NCBI GenBank assembly: GCA_013398615.1
Contig: VZSR01000514.1
Coordinates: forward strand, 7,679,243-7,743,242
From: Brachypodius melanocephalos
Lineage: Eukaryota; Chordata; Aves; Passeriformes; Pycnonotidae
Length of the DNA stretch: 64,000 bases
Reading direction: 5' to 3'
Positions 38,901 through 52,756 of the stretch are shown here, piece by piece (positions within the stretch are counted from its first letter, which is position 1; the number at the start of each line of letters is the position of its first letter). Made by a program: the position numbers and the translations under genes. The notes under the pieces were generated by a model, which was given only the letters and a program-made list of their open reading frames with translations, was not told the DNA's origin and made no database searches.

Positions 38901-41900
38901 AGTACAATACAACACTATTTATTTGGAAAGACTTTCCCACTGGGAGGTGGTGAGCTAATACAGACCCTGATGGGAACTGCTGGCAGCAGGAGGTGACCGT
39001 TCCTCGTGTTGTAAAACCACACAGAGGAAATCCACACTCCCGACAGGGTCAGGCATCACCGACTCTCCCATCTTTTCCCCATGGTAGGAAAAGCCTGTGA
39101 GCTTCCCTACCCTTTAAAAGCAGGGCACACGCTCTTACAGAGCACCATCCCTGTTCTTCTGTTTATCAGGACTGCAGCAGGCCAGCAATGGATGCTGTCT
39201 CTGCAGAAAGTCTTTAAAACTGCCTTATATTAAATGCTTACAGTGTCTTTTCAACTTGTTCTTAAATTACCAGAGTCCCTCCACAAACTCATCTCATTTG
39301 TCCAAAGGTTTGAAATTCAGACAGCACACCATTAGGAAAATGCTAGACAAAACCTAGCATTAATATGAAAAGGAATATCCATCAATCGAACTTCATGTGA
39401 CATTTTAGCAAGTGAAAACAATTCAACCCTACAGATGTATTATTTAAAAGAAGCTGTAGCATAGCAAGTGTTTCTTTAAAAATATTGCAAGATACAAACA
39501 GCCAAGATTCCTCCTTCACACGAGGAATTAGTCAGATGGATATACTGAAAGTAATTAAGATAAAGTTACTGAATTAATATATAGGATTAAAGGTAGACAC
39601 TAAAATAGCACAATACTAAGCTCTTCCACACACGAAGCACAGCAAAAATGTTTCCAGCCCCTGCAGGCAGTGTCTCCTTGACTGAAGGACTTCTACAGAC
39701 TCCATGCATCCAGACCTCAGTCTCTTCAGTGACTCATTCCCTCTCATCATCACCTCCCTCAAAGCCTAGATCAAAAGTGTATCCAGAAAAACCCCAAGCA
39801 CACCAAGCTTATTCCTATCACTCCAAGTGCTTTCAGACCCTGAATGGGGAGAATTCTCCCTTCCAGTTGGCAGTTCTGGGAGGCAGAACTCATCTACTTG
39901 GAACAAGTCTGGATTTAGTGATTTAATTTTAAAGATGTCTGACCTACATTCCCTTTAATTTAAATTCACTATTCTGTGATGACTGTTTTGTGGTCCTTTA
40001 GGCAACAGAAAAGAGGACAGAAGTCTTTTAGACCTCAGTTTAATTAACCTAATCCCCAAATAACCTGCTCCCCTCAGTACCTACTTAACAATATTTCTGG
40101 TTGCATGAGGAAATCTATTTAGACATACAAAAACATATTGATTTATCTGGTATGATAACCATATGCTTCTGTGTTTGCTCATTGCATCAGTTAAGAATAT
40201 CCAGAAACACAGTAAAAAAAAAGAAAATAAATTGTTCAGAGCTAAACAGAGATGAGAACAAAATTTGAAAGCTCTCAGTATTCCATCTCCTCCTTGGAGA
40301 AGTAGAAAGTCTTACAGTTTCATTTCTAAGTGCAGGAGGAGGTGGGATTTCGTGGAGCTCTTGCTAAAAAGTGAGAATATTTTTCTAGAATAAGTTATAG
40401 GAAAAGTTTTAAATTATTCTCTGGTTTTATAAAGAAAGTTTGGTATCTAAAACAGTGTTTAAAATCACTGTACATCAGTTTAAGACCACATTAAATACTT
40501 GTATGATATGAATCCCAGCACTACTCTATTGACATAAAGATTAAACTTTTTCAGGTTTGGGAATTTTTAAGCTACATTAACTGAACATTTGAATTTTAAC
40601 AAAAAGCAAAAAGATTTTAAACCTCAGAAGAGTCAATCAAACAAAAATGCAAGCATCTTTAGCATAAAGCTACTTTGAATGCATTGCAAGTCTCAATTTT
40701 CATCTAGAATGTTAACGAAAATTCTATCACAATTTAAAGAGAGACTGTGTTTAGCAGATTTCAATTTTGCAAATGCTACTGTATGTCAAGATTCTAGTAC
40801 CTGAAATACTGTTGAAAGAGTAACTCCTGGATTTATTTTCAGTTTGGGAATTAATCAGAAGGTTCGACTAGCTACACAACAGAATTGAGTCATTTTTAGA
40901 TTGCGTTTTACACCTGAGTCACAGACACCCAAGTCAGGCACTTGTGTGTAAATTTGAAAGTGATTGGGAGCATATATTTTAAGATATAAAGAAGTTCTCT
41001 ATTCTTACACTGCACATCATTTAAGATGAAGTTTTACTTCTACAAAAATTCTAAAATATTACAATCCACTCCTAAAAAGACATGATCACTTTAGTAAGAT
41101 TTTGAAAGTACTTATCAGCTAACATTTACACTTGTCAGGTATTAAAATGTAAACAGCTTATACCATTCTTCACACTGAAGATATCAAAATGAGGCTCATC
41201 CTTATTTTGAACAAAAGAAGAGAAGCAGTACTGGTTTCTTTATAGATTTTGTATAGATTTTACAAAAGCAATTCTCCAGTTTCCACTAATTTCTGCTGCT
41301 GAACTGCATTAGTATTCACATTCAGGGGATTTTAACAATTCAAATTATAGTAGATTTCTATAACAAATAAGACTAATTTCAGCTTTACTCACAGCCATGA
41401 AAATCTGACTTACAAGCTGCCTGAAAATAACATTGCAATAAGGAAGTGTTTATTTTCTAGGAAGTTTTATTGTAAACTGCAAATCAGATCTGGTAATCCA
41501 CCCACTGTCTTACAGGATATTCTGCCACACACATGTAGGAGGCTCATACACACAAGTTCTCAATATATGAACAGTCCCCCTTTTTTTTTTTTTTTAAACC
41601 AAGACCTCAAAAGAAAAAAAAAAAAAAAGTGAAGGAGTTTACTCTTCTCTTTTTCTCTTCAAAGAAGTTTCACACATTTCCAGATTCTTAAAATAGTCTT
41701 ATTTCTTCTCAGTAACTCTGAGGTATATCTTGAATAATACACTTGAGACAAGGCACTTCTCAAACCTCAATTTGTTCTTGACTTCCACAAGAACAAATAA
41801 AAGAATACATGCAAACAGTCTCGTAGCTTTTTCAAAAATATCATAGACTTTTTTCTGCTTATATGACAGAAATTGCAAATATGACATGGACAGTCTTAAC

Positions 41901-44900
41901 GATATGGATTTACTCCCTGTATTGGAATAGCCATGGGTAAACAAATAAATCTTACCAAAACTTCTTTCTTATCAGCACAAACCAGATCAACTTGACCATG
42001 TGCACACTTTTTTGCATTTCAGGAACACTATCTTCCCAATTTCTAAATTCCAAAAAAACTGAAACAGCTTTGTTAACTCAATGTAGTCAATGCCTGTTTG
42101 ATCCCTGAGTTTTCAGGTTCTGTTGATTCAAATTAAGGGATGAAAATCCTGATGTAATTCAGACAAGATGAAGACAAAATTTCCCTGTCCAATCAAAAAG
42201 CCAGAATTGCTGTGGCTTTACTCCAAATGGGACAGAAAATACAGAATGTGTCTATGTTCACACAGAGCTGAAAGAGAAGTAGGTGTGGTTTAGCTACCAA
42301 GTCTTAGGCATTGAAGGAAAACAGCAGCGAGGAAAAAAAAAACCCAAAAACCAAACAAAAAATAAAAAGCACACACACAAGAAGGCAAATAAAACCCAAG
42401 CCACACCAAAACTCTACCTTCAGCCAGCTGGATTAGAGACTGGTCCCAGTGACTGTTGCTAGGCAAACATTTGCTTTTGCTCACTTCAGCAGAATGTTCT
42501 CCCATAAGGAAGTCTCGAGTCTCTATAAACATCACCTGTCTGCAATCCTGGTTAGAGCAAAAAAGATGTTTCATGAGAAGTCTAAGCTCTGAACATGACT
42601 CACTCATTGAGCTGGAGTTTCAATCCTCTGTTCTAAACCCTTGCCTATATCTATGTGAAAAAAAAGTGACATCTCTTAGGCTGCTTAGACAGAAAACAAC
42701 TGTCTCACTGCTGAAAGCAGTCTCTGACAGCTGTAAACCAAAAGTGAAAAAATATTTGTATCTGTTGTGAATTCTAGGCAAGAGAGCTTCCCAAGGTTTA
42801 TCCTCACTCCTCCAGTTAGTTTTAAAAATGCTCGAACTGTGGAAGCTTCTCCTCAATCTACATTTATGCAGTCACTTCTGACAACACAGAAGATGCTCCA
42901 ATTCACAGCCTGGGAGCTCAGGCTTAGCAGTAGCATTTTCAAAGCTGAGATGACTGACAGCTCACCCTGAAGCTCTGGGCAGCTGTCATGTGAGAGCTCA
43001 GGGACTGCAGTGGTGGGGAGGGCACAAACAGACCCAGGGACACACCATGGCCATGTACTTGCCAGCTGTCCCCCAAGCAAAGATGACACCACAGGCAAGT
43101 CACAGCAGTTTATTAATAGACCCATACTGTAAACAGGATCAAGTAACACAGATGCTCAGTCTGAACACGACCTGTGGCACCACTGTTGACAATCAAACAC
43201 AGGAAAGGCTTGTGAGGTTAATTAACAGAAAGGATTCCTGCACTTTCCAAATCCTGCATCACCCATGGCAAGTTACACTTAGGACTTGCAATTACATTTG
43301 ATAGAAGCAGCTGCTTAAATTATGAATTTGGATACTTTCTCTAATTTGCCCTTCATACAGAGGAAAAGAAAAATCCATCTGAGTTTTTGTAGTATTGTTT
43401 TAGAACAATACCACTGCCTAACACTGCTGTTCCCACCGCACCTCCCTTTCTAATTCACTGGGCTCTTTGCTTGGAAACATTAGGCTTGTTTTGTTTCTTC
43501 TCAAGTTTTGTTAGCAAGTATGCAGTTATTCTTAAAAAAAACCCAACAAACAAACAACAACAACAAAAAAACAATCCAACAAAAAAACCACACCACTGCT
43601 GAAGTTTCTGGAGTCATTTCCCCTAGTTAATTACTTAGTAACTAGTCACCGAGTCAGATCATTCAGAGGTGATCCAAACACCACCAGGAAGCCCAGTCCA
43701 CGTCACCAAGACTGGGATCTTCCATTTCTACTCTTCCCATTTGAGCTCAGGCAAATACGAATAATGGTTTAAACCATTTACGACACAGGTGACATTCATG
43801 AAAAAGCCCATTTTAATTTTTACTACTCAGTGGGTTTCCTTTAAAATACTACATATAAAGCATATGTGACAGGATATTTTTCACAGGTTTAAGCATGATT
43901 TAAAGCATTTTATATATGTTATATATATATAGTAGTAGTTACTACCAGTATTACTATCTTCACTGGCAAACACCACATAATGTTGTACTTAATGCCATTA
44001 CAAAAATAAATTTTAACATTTGTACACATTTCCTTTTGAGTGAGCATTTTTCATAGTAATGCTCCCATTGAAACTGATGCAGGAAAATATCCTGTTTAGC
44101 ATCAGGTCTCACTTAAGAAAGTCAGGAACAAAATATATGTGTTATCATTTCCATTAGATATCATCAGATAATTTTTTAAATACAGATAGTAAGAAATTTT
44201 TTTTAAATTTACATCTCAAAGTGTCCCTGTAAGTTTTTCACCCAAAGGAACAAAAAACTGCCAAAAAATTAATTTCCAAGTGATTATCCTAATTTAATTT
44301 TATGCTAGTTGTATCTGGCAATTAATTACTGTCTTTGAGTGTGTGTAACAGCCTGATTAACTATCATCAGCTGATCACTGTAATACACTCTAATTCAAAC
44401 AGAGCTTTACGATATCTGGTAAGCCTTCAAAAATGTATGAACTGTATTGCTGTAGAAGAATTCCTCACGAAACACTTTAATGGAGAGGGCTGGGAACACT
44501 GCTCCTCACAGGCCATTTTGCTGAACTCCAGCACTGAACAGGGAATTAAGATGTTATGAAGTTAAGCTGTACAAAAATTATCTGTTCATGTAACCTACCT
44601 ATGTGGGTTGCTAATTTCTCTGCATATTCAGTTTAGAAAATAAAGCTTATTAATTCTAAAAGAAGTCTTAAATTTCAAGTCTTTTACTATACTCTAAGAA
44701 AAAATAATATCAAGAATATCCAAATGTAGAAAGAGTTTTAAATCAAACAAGTGTGAACATGAACGGGAGCATACTGGGTGACTGTAGGCCATCTCTGCAG
44801 GAATGCAGAATAAGCAGTTCCCCAGAGAAAGGCAGAACATGAAAGGACTAGCTCCAACAGTGAATCCAGCAGCTTGAGGCTGAGCTTCACCAGCACTGCA

Positions 44901-47900
44901 CTTCTCTGCCCCACTGAATCCTACTGCCCTTACCCAGGCTGCTTTTAAGAGCTTTCTGATCAAGTGTCATTTGCCAATAAAAGATTAACTGTTTCATGCA
45001 TTTAATGTATATAAATAGGTTTAACAAAAAAGACTCCTACATTTTTACATCCAATGAGCTACTGAGAGCTGTACTAGCTACACATCTTCACAGGTAAATT
45101 CTGTGTCTTTGTTCCCTGAATTTATCTCCTTCAGGAAAAGTGTTCAGTTCTGTGTGACAAGAGGAGAACATTAATTATACTATCTATGCACAGAGTCTAA
45201 AAATCATAACATAGCCTGTAGAAGGTGGCTCAGAATAGCCCATTTCCAGAGCCTGAACACACCTCCCTGCTCCAGCAGACAGGCTCAGAACCAAACTCTG
45301 ACATTTCTTAGGTGCTTACAGTTCAGTAAAGTGATTAATTCCCATATGATCTGTATTTTGAAGTAAGTTACCTTTCAAGAAATAAACACTACTACTGCTT
45401 ATTTCATATCTTATCTAAATGCTTTGAAAGCAACATGAATTAGAACAACTGAACAAAAAGATCCATATTTGTGTTCACTGAGCAGTATGATCAGTTCAAG
45501 ATCAAACTCCAGATGAACAGAAATGTGGTCTCAATGCTGGTGAATGCAAAACACCATCAAATAATAAATAAATCTTAGTAAATTTTTCAGAATCTTTATT
45601 CACTATCCACATGAAAGTTCATTGCAGGACCAAGAACGAGTAACTTCTAATACAAACCAACGAAGGATTAAACTAGGTAATTTTATTTACATTATTATTG
45701 TACAGTGGTTTATATACTGTTGCAAGGAAGAAAAGTTGAAGAAAGTCCTATTTTCATGTCAGACCAATTATGCTGGTTGGATTTCTATCTGCAGCAAAGG
45801 CAGATACTAATCACCAAAAACATAGTCCTTTATCCTATATCTTCATCCATTTCTCTCTCCAGCTGAGATTTTCCCCTTGTCTCCCAGTTTTTTCACTAAT
45901 CCATCTCAAGTCAGTGATGTGTTAGCTCCTCACCCTTGTAGGTAAGAACAGAAAATGTAAGATTTGTTGACTAATCACAGAAAAAGGCTCACTCTTAAGC
46001 TGAAAAGAATGCCACTCGCATACTGGGAAATGTCTGGTATGTAGTTGCTCACTCACTAAATCTGACTTTACTATGAACAAGTTTCAAATTGGCATTCTTT
46101 CAGAATTCAGTCTTTCCAGTGTGAAAACTCATGAAGTGCTGGAGCTGGGGAAGATGAATAAAAATGTTTCACAACTCTTAGAACCAATGGATTGGAACTT
46201 GCTAGCTAAGTAAGATTTACATACAGACACGGCACCATATAATTTCAGACAATCTTAAGAAACTTGTACTTAGTGACCCTCCAGAAATTATGTATGCCTG
46301 AGATGGAGCCCTCCCAAAACAGAACAGTAAAAAGCTCTGCACCACAAAAATCTTCCCTCTACATGTAGCACCCTTGGGGAAAAAAAAAAAAAAAAAAAAA
46401 AGTATTTGCTGTTCTGAGGTTTGCTTGTGTTTATTGTGTGTCAGGTTGCCTACAGACCCATTTATCCAATTCCTGTAAGACCAAGAAAAACTACTTGTCC
46501 ATGCACTACTAAGATAACCTTCTATGCATCAAACTACTGACTACAGACAGATTTACTGAGTGAAATTATCACCACTCTGCCATTAGCAGGATAGAAACTG
46601 CCCTGGCATCATTCTGGGCAGTATCTCTGGGACAGTCTGAAAATCAAAGTGCTGCTTTACCTTTTGCAGAGCAGACACAGACTCCTGGAGGCTTTTTTAA
46701 TGCTTTTGTACTGTAGATGAGTTTTGTACCTAAAATATGGCATTAAAAACCCCAATAAGTAGAACCAACAAACAAACCACCCTTCTTTCCTTTCAGCAGC
46801 AGTAGGAATGAGACCTTAAAGAGGAACGTCTTACAGATTTAACCAGTGATTCAGATCAATTACAGTAGAAATCCACTCAAAAAGAAAACCTCTCCCTTGG
46901 CAGTTGCTACAGAGGAAGGTCTCTGAAGCAAAGACATGATCACAGTCCCAAGAACTGATTATTTCTGGTACTCCTGCCTCATCATATGAATAATACATAC
47001 TTGTTTTAATTTTATACTTTTTCCAATACCTCCATTTCCTCATTATGAAGTAATTGCTATTGTAAAACACATTTCAAATCAATAGCTTTTTACATTACTT
47101 CTAGGCTTAAGTTTTGCTAAAAATATGAAACTATGTAATTCCCAAACTGCATTCTATAATGATAAATAAAAATAGGCTTGTCTAATTGGTCTTCCCAGAG
47201 AAATTCAATATAGCTCCAGCTTCCAAATAAAGCATAAAACTATTTAACATGACTAAATATATCACAAATTATCAATTCTAAGGATAATTCATGTTGGAAG
47301 CAGCCAGAACAGGTCATCTGAACACACAATACAGAAATGGTAGAAGCAATGCTTTGTGAGAATACTCAAAGAAAAAGTTATTCCCCTCCCTGGTAGCATG
47401 CATTAAAGTAAAACAGTTTCTCAAAGCAGACTAGTATCAATACCAAATATTTAGTTTTTTAATGTAACAAGCTAAGAAACAAAGTCTTCCTAAAATATAC
47501 AGAACTGACCCACTGCTTAGGCAACACCAGGTCTGCTTAGAATCTGAATGGATGAACTTGGGAGATGTTTAATTTAAGGAGAAGAAAAAAAAAAAAAAAA
47601 GCAGCTGTCAGGTTTTTTTACATCATTGCTTAAGAAACACCAGGAAAGTGTTAAATTCTAGCAGAAGGACTTTACACATACATAACATGCTCTGTATCTT
47701 CATTATGGCAAAGAGTATTTTTATTGCTTAGAAGGAACCCAAAACCCAAACCTCTCCAAAATCTAAAAGCAAGATCAGGAGCTGTGCAAAACAGCAAAAA
47801 TACACCCAACTATAGCGAACAGGCACAGCATAACCAGTGTACTGATAAACCTGAGATGAAGGAGGGCACAGCAAGGCTGTCACCATAAGCAACTTAACAA

Positions 47901-50900
47901 CAAGTTAATGAGCATGGTAGAGCTCATTAAAGAACTAACACAGATGAACCCATGAGTATCGCAACAGCACCATCAAGCAAGGAGACTGATACCTGCAACA
48001 GTCCTTACTCTGTGCCTCTGAATCCCAAACATGCTACGACAATGCAAGGAACTGCAGCTTAGTGTTAACCACTTCAACAGCCACTATTAAAAGGACATGA
48101 TAAAGTTAAAACCAACATGAACAGTGTCTATAGCATTAAAGAACTGTTTGAGTGTATACAATGAAAAACCAAAGGCTGGACTCAGATCACAAGATAAACT
48201 CCACTTTGTGCTGATAGTATTCACTGCTCTACTAAAAGAAACATACATGAAAACAAGGTTGTGTTAGATCTTCCCCACATCTGAGCAAGACACTGCTCTG
48301 ACATACCAAAATGTGGAAAAGCTGTTTGTATTTCTATTATAAAGCAACAAATACATTAATATTAACTCCAAAACTTTAACTATTGCTATTACCAATAGAA
48401 TTGCATAAATCCCTTACAAATGATGAAAAAAAAAAAAAAAAACCAAAAAAACCCAACAACAAAACACACCCAGCCTACATTCACTGTATTTTACCAGCAG
48501 CCTTACATCCAGGATTTATTCAAATCCTGCTACCCAAGATAGCAATTCCCATTCAATGGCAGAGCAGCTACAAAATAGGGTGTTTTGCCAGACACAAACA
48601 CATTTATTAAGAGACAGAGAAAAGTGATTACATGCTATTAGAGTAAAACACAAATTACTGCTTATTAGTTTAGACATAAAGTGCAACCCTTCTTTTTCAA
48701 TTAGTAGACAATTGCTTTTATGGAGAAAAATGTGTATAAAACGCTAGGCAAAGTTTAAATGCACTTTCTAGGCTACCCTGCCTTTCCTTATAGACTCTTA
48801 GGAGTGCAGCAGGAATGCAAGGTGCTTTTCCTGCTTTCAAGGTACAGTTAGGCAGATCACACAAAGTCTGCAGAACTGGATAATACAAAATATGGTCTTA
48901 CTCATCACTGCTGAGCTGCATAAATTTTGTACCTAACTGGAAAGAATACAAAGTACCAGTGTAGTAATTTGGCTGTAGCAACAGACAGCACATATATGAA
49001 TATACATTTTTTTAAATACAGTATTTTGTAACTAAATAACAGAGGAAGCCAGAACCTGTAACACAAACTTAGTTACAAGATGTTTAAAATCAACTACTGG
49101 CAAAAGTTCTCTTCATATGCCATTCATCACCCAGTAATAACCTCTTGAAGATGTCTAATACAAAAGACAAAGAAAATGGCATATTTTTATATGCTAATTA
49201 ATATCTTGAAAGAAGATAAAACTCTTTTGTGGGCTTTAATGTGGAAGCCAACAGAGTAGCAAAGTGCCCCTGTTAACCAAATGAAGAGAGAATTCCTCCC
49301 ACTCCAAGTACTTCTGTTTAGAACGTTGTAATCACTGCTATTCAAAGTTTTATTTACAAAGTTACTTGAGTAAGAGTAGGAAGACATCAAAAAGGTTTTG
49401 AACTACACATGGATGCAAATACTATGTACTTAAGGACATATAGGCAATAGGGAAAAATTGGGAGAGAATGACATTCCCTGTAGATGGGAAACTTTTAAGC
49501 TTTAAGTAAGGCAAGAGGTTATTCAGCAGTTGTGAAACTCGACTTTCTCTTCTTTATTCTTGGCTAAGAAATATATTAGCATACCATAATCCTATACCAA
49601 ATATAATCTTACAGTTCTGTTTAAAGCCCCAGTTTTGCATCTTATCAGCAAGGGACTTGATTTTCCAAACCAGCTTTCAGTAACACTTGAACTCTCAGCT
49701 CTGCCACCACCTGAGAGTGGATTATTACTACTCGGCTATTACCCAGTTTGGGGATTCACCTGCCTAAACTCAATTGGGACACGCTGGGGAAGAATTCATA
49801 GTTTTACCCTGTGTTCCACAGAACCCTGGGCCACTGTGAACAGCTAAAGGCTCCCACCTGAAGCTTTAAAGGCCATGTTATGGACAACTGGAATACCAGT
49901 GACCCAACCTTCCTTCCTTAGGACAATTCCATTAATGTGCACTAAGCTTTGTGTCCTGCCTTAGTGCTCTCTTCACAACAAGAGAGGTTGGAACAACATG
50001 TTCAGTACATGGCATAAAATGTAAAGGTCAAAAGCACCACAGCAGAGGTGGACACTGTTTCACTGAACACAGTAGGCTACCAACCCACTATCTAGTGTGA
50101 AAATCAGGTATGATGCTGCATTTTCCTCTGAAGCATTCAGAGATTCACAACTCCTTCAACCAAAGAGAGCCTTTTAAGTTAACTGTTAATTCTTATTATT
50201 TATACTTCATATACTACTCTTAGTGTCAGTTACCTTCTCTCATCACACTTCTCATCTCTTTCTCAGGCTCAGCACTCTCCTTCTTTCCTTATTTACCCTC
50301 TCAGTCTCTCACACATGCCTCATTCATCCTTTATGGTGGCAAAAGTTTGGGAAACACGTGGGAAATTGACTATCTCCAACAAAATGATGAGAACACCTCA
50401 CTGTCCACGTGCATCTCTCCGGCAAAGTGAAGATGTCTGTCTTCATCTGCTGAAGGGGAGGAGCACATCATCACCACAGGTTGCACAGGAAGTCTAGAAA
50501 CTTGTCTAGGGAGTGCAAAGTGCATTTGTTCTTTCCAGGTGTGCTGAAAGTGCTGACTGCACCATGACCTGGCTATCCTAGCCTCTCCTTCGGGCTCCTC
50601 TCCAGAGTTTACAGCTTCACTCTTTCCAAAACAGTAAGAGAATGGAAGCAAACTTGCCATGACAGCTTCCCTGCTGTCCAGGGATTCTCTCTTCTGGAGA
50701 GCAATTCAGTACCTCAAAATATGAAAGAACCACTATATTACTCAAAAAAACCCCTACTTACTGCCCTGTCAGGGCTACCCAAATCTTGGATATTTTAAAA
50801 ATCCACTTTTGTGAGAGCACTTATAAATTCAGTTGCAGGGGAAACAACTGAGAAGGCTTCAAAAACTACACCACTACAAAGCTAATTACACTTCAAAATT

Positions 50901-51852
50901 CAAACAGGCATTTTCAGTTACTCATCTCTCATAAATTTCAGGGAAAAGGCTTATTGCAGAAGAATGTGGTAAACAAACCTAAAATCCTTGCTTAACACAT
51001 AAAAGCTACAAAGAACAAACAAAAGAGAAAGGCAACATGGTATCCTACGAGTGGTGAGACACAACAGAAATACAGTACCTGAGCAATGGTAATACATTCA
51101 ATATCAGTATCAGAGGATAGAAACAAAGTGAATTTGCCTCTTGCCATTCTGCTACAGAAGTTAGCAGTGATATAATGAAATGTGTTTCATTATATTCAGT
51201 ATACAGTGCAGTCTGTGCTGCAGTGTGTGCATTTGTGAAAGAAAATACTATAATACAAAAACCTCCAAAATCCAAAAGGTCCCTCGAAGTTTTACTTACC
51301 ATAGCAGTGGCAATAGTTCTCTTATCAACTGTCAGACTTCCCACAAAATTACTGAGGGAATTAAGCAGACCAGAAAAGAAGCAGACTGCCTATTATTCCT
51401 TAGACAGTGAACTTTACCCTTTCTTATATAAAGTAATAATTACCTCACCTCTAGAGGTAAGCATCAGCCACAAGTCTTGCCCTGGTGGCTCAGAAGCTTG
51501 GCAGGACACCCCAAACGCACACATTCTCCATGAGCCATCCTCCTGCCTCTTCCAAAGAGGGATATCATGGTCCTACTGTCACACACCCGACAAGATCCCC
51601 AAACTTTCATACGTATAAATACGTATTTCATACTTATTAATTCTGCCACTTATTTACACCTAGACCAGGGCATGTTACAATCTCACTGTGCAATGGCTTC
51701 TTCACCTGTTATAAATGGAAAACGATCCTTCCTTCCATGGAAAGCTTCTGCAAGCAGACAAGCAACATACCGTGCTAAATACCCATTAAGATCAAAACAG
51801 CAATTCTGCTGTACACCACCCAAAGTAACGCTGAGGACACGGGACAACTCAC
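35914..51852 (-). other. PDZD8: PDZD8 intron 1 (15.9 kb)
   Basis: This intron lies between donor GTGAGT at 51852 and the acceptor at 35914 on the minus strand, and is AT-rich. It contains several poly(A) or poly(T) tracts (41584-41595, 41612-41628, 46380-46401, 48425-48442) and A/C-rich low-complexity patches near 42331-42400 and 43530-43595. Short open frames on both strands (up to 147 codons at 51175-51618) have no recognisable protein content. No mobile element or RNA gene was identified. Confidence 0.92.
46380..46401. repeat. 22-base A homopolymer
   Basis: An uninterrupted A run in PDZD8 intron 1; simple repeat with no element recognised beside it. Confidence 0.85.
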
Positions 51853-52656
51853 CTGATTTTATAATTAGGTAAGGTGTGCTTGCGCTTAATGACTTTCTTG
51901 AACTGGTTCACTATGATGGAAGTGAGCTGAGGCATGGGCCTCCCTTCAAACTGAGACTTCACCTCAAAGAGTATCACGGGGTCGTCCATAAAAGAGAAGA
52001 ACCAGTGCGTGAAGGGCAGGCGAGTGAAGACCAGCTTCAGCTTCCCCATCACCCGCGAGATCTTTACGAAGAGGTAGGCCGACTTGCCGAACACCAGGTC
52101 GGCATCGATGGCCAGGTGGAAGCCACCATTGTACTCCAGGTCCACCTCGAAGCCCAGCTCCTCGGGACAGCCCTCCTCATTGCAGACCACCGGCCGGATG
52201 AGCTTCACGGACTTGAAGACAGGCAGGACATCGCCGAGAGACACCTCCCTGAGGCTGAGCCCCTCCAGCACCTTCCCTGTCATCTTGGCCTGGAGCAGCT
52301 CCTCGAACTCCACCTTGATCTTCTTGACGACCCAGTCCCTGACCAGGGCAGTGTCCCTGAGCTCCCTGAAGAGGAAGAGGAAGATGGCATTGAGGAAGTG
52401 GCAAGTCTCCTCGCGGGAGGAGGGGGCTGGAGGGGGCTCCGGCTGCTGCTGCTGCTGCTGCTTGGGGCCGGGCTCGGTGCCCGGGGCGGCGGCGGGCGCA
52501 GAGGCCGGGGCCGGGCTGGGGGCTGGCTCCGCGGACGCCGGGCCGCCGGCCGGCTCCGCACCCTGCAGGTATTCCCTGAGGCCGTGCTCGGCCGCCACGC
52601 GGGAGTAAACGATGCCGCCGTAGGCTCCGTCCGCCACGGGGGGTTCGGGCTTCTTC
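51853..52656 (-). CDS. PDZD8: PDZD8 exon 1 (partial): linker and SMP domain
   Basis: 804 visible bases encode residues 1-267 and two bases of 268, starting KKPEPPVADGAYGG just inside the assembly gap. PDZD8 is an ER membrane protein whose SMP domain moves phospholipids between the ER and partner membranes. Residues 1-80 form a low-complexity linker: Pro/Ala-rich, then six glutamines (66-71, CTGx6 at 52443-52460), then PEPPPAPSS. The SMP domain begins at about residue 82 (REETCHFLNAIFLFLFRELR) and runs into exon 2, with conserved LEYNGGFHLAID, GKSAYLFVKISR, FTHWFFSF and KRKHTLPNYKIR blocks. The start codon and membrane anchor, about 28 residues judging by the human protein, are in the gap. The donor is CAG|GTGAGT. 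The exon is strongly GC-rich, as expected of a CpG-island first exon. Confidence 0.96.
52443..52460 (-). repeat. PDZD8: CAG trinucleotide repeat (6 units) encoding polyglutamine in PDZD8
   Basis: Six perfect CTG units on the + strand read as CAG codons in the PDZD8 frame, giving QQQQQQ between GPK and PEPPPAP. It is pure and uninterrupted, so length variation between individuals is possible. Confidence 0.95.
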
Positions 52657-52756
52657 NNNNNNNNNNNNNNNNNNNNNNNNNNNNNNNNNNNNNNNNNNNN
52701 NNNNNNNNNNNNNNNNNNNNNNNNNNNNNNNNNNNNNNNNNNNNNNNNNNNNNNNN
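52657..52756. other. Assembly gap (100 N)
   Basis: Exactly 100 N bases, the conventional size for a gap of unknown length. GC-rich PDZD8 coding sequence lies on its left and ordinary AT-balanced DNA on its right. The gap therefore swallows the PDZD8 start codon, N-terminal membrane segment, 5'UTR and probably the rest of the CpG-island promoter. The true length is probably more than 100 bp. Confidence 0.98.
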
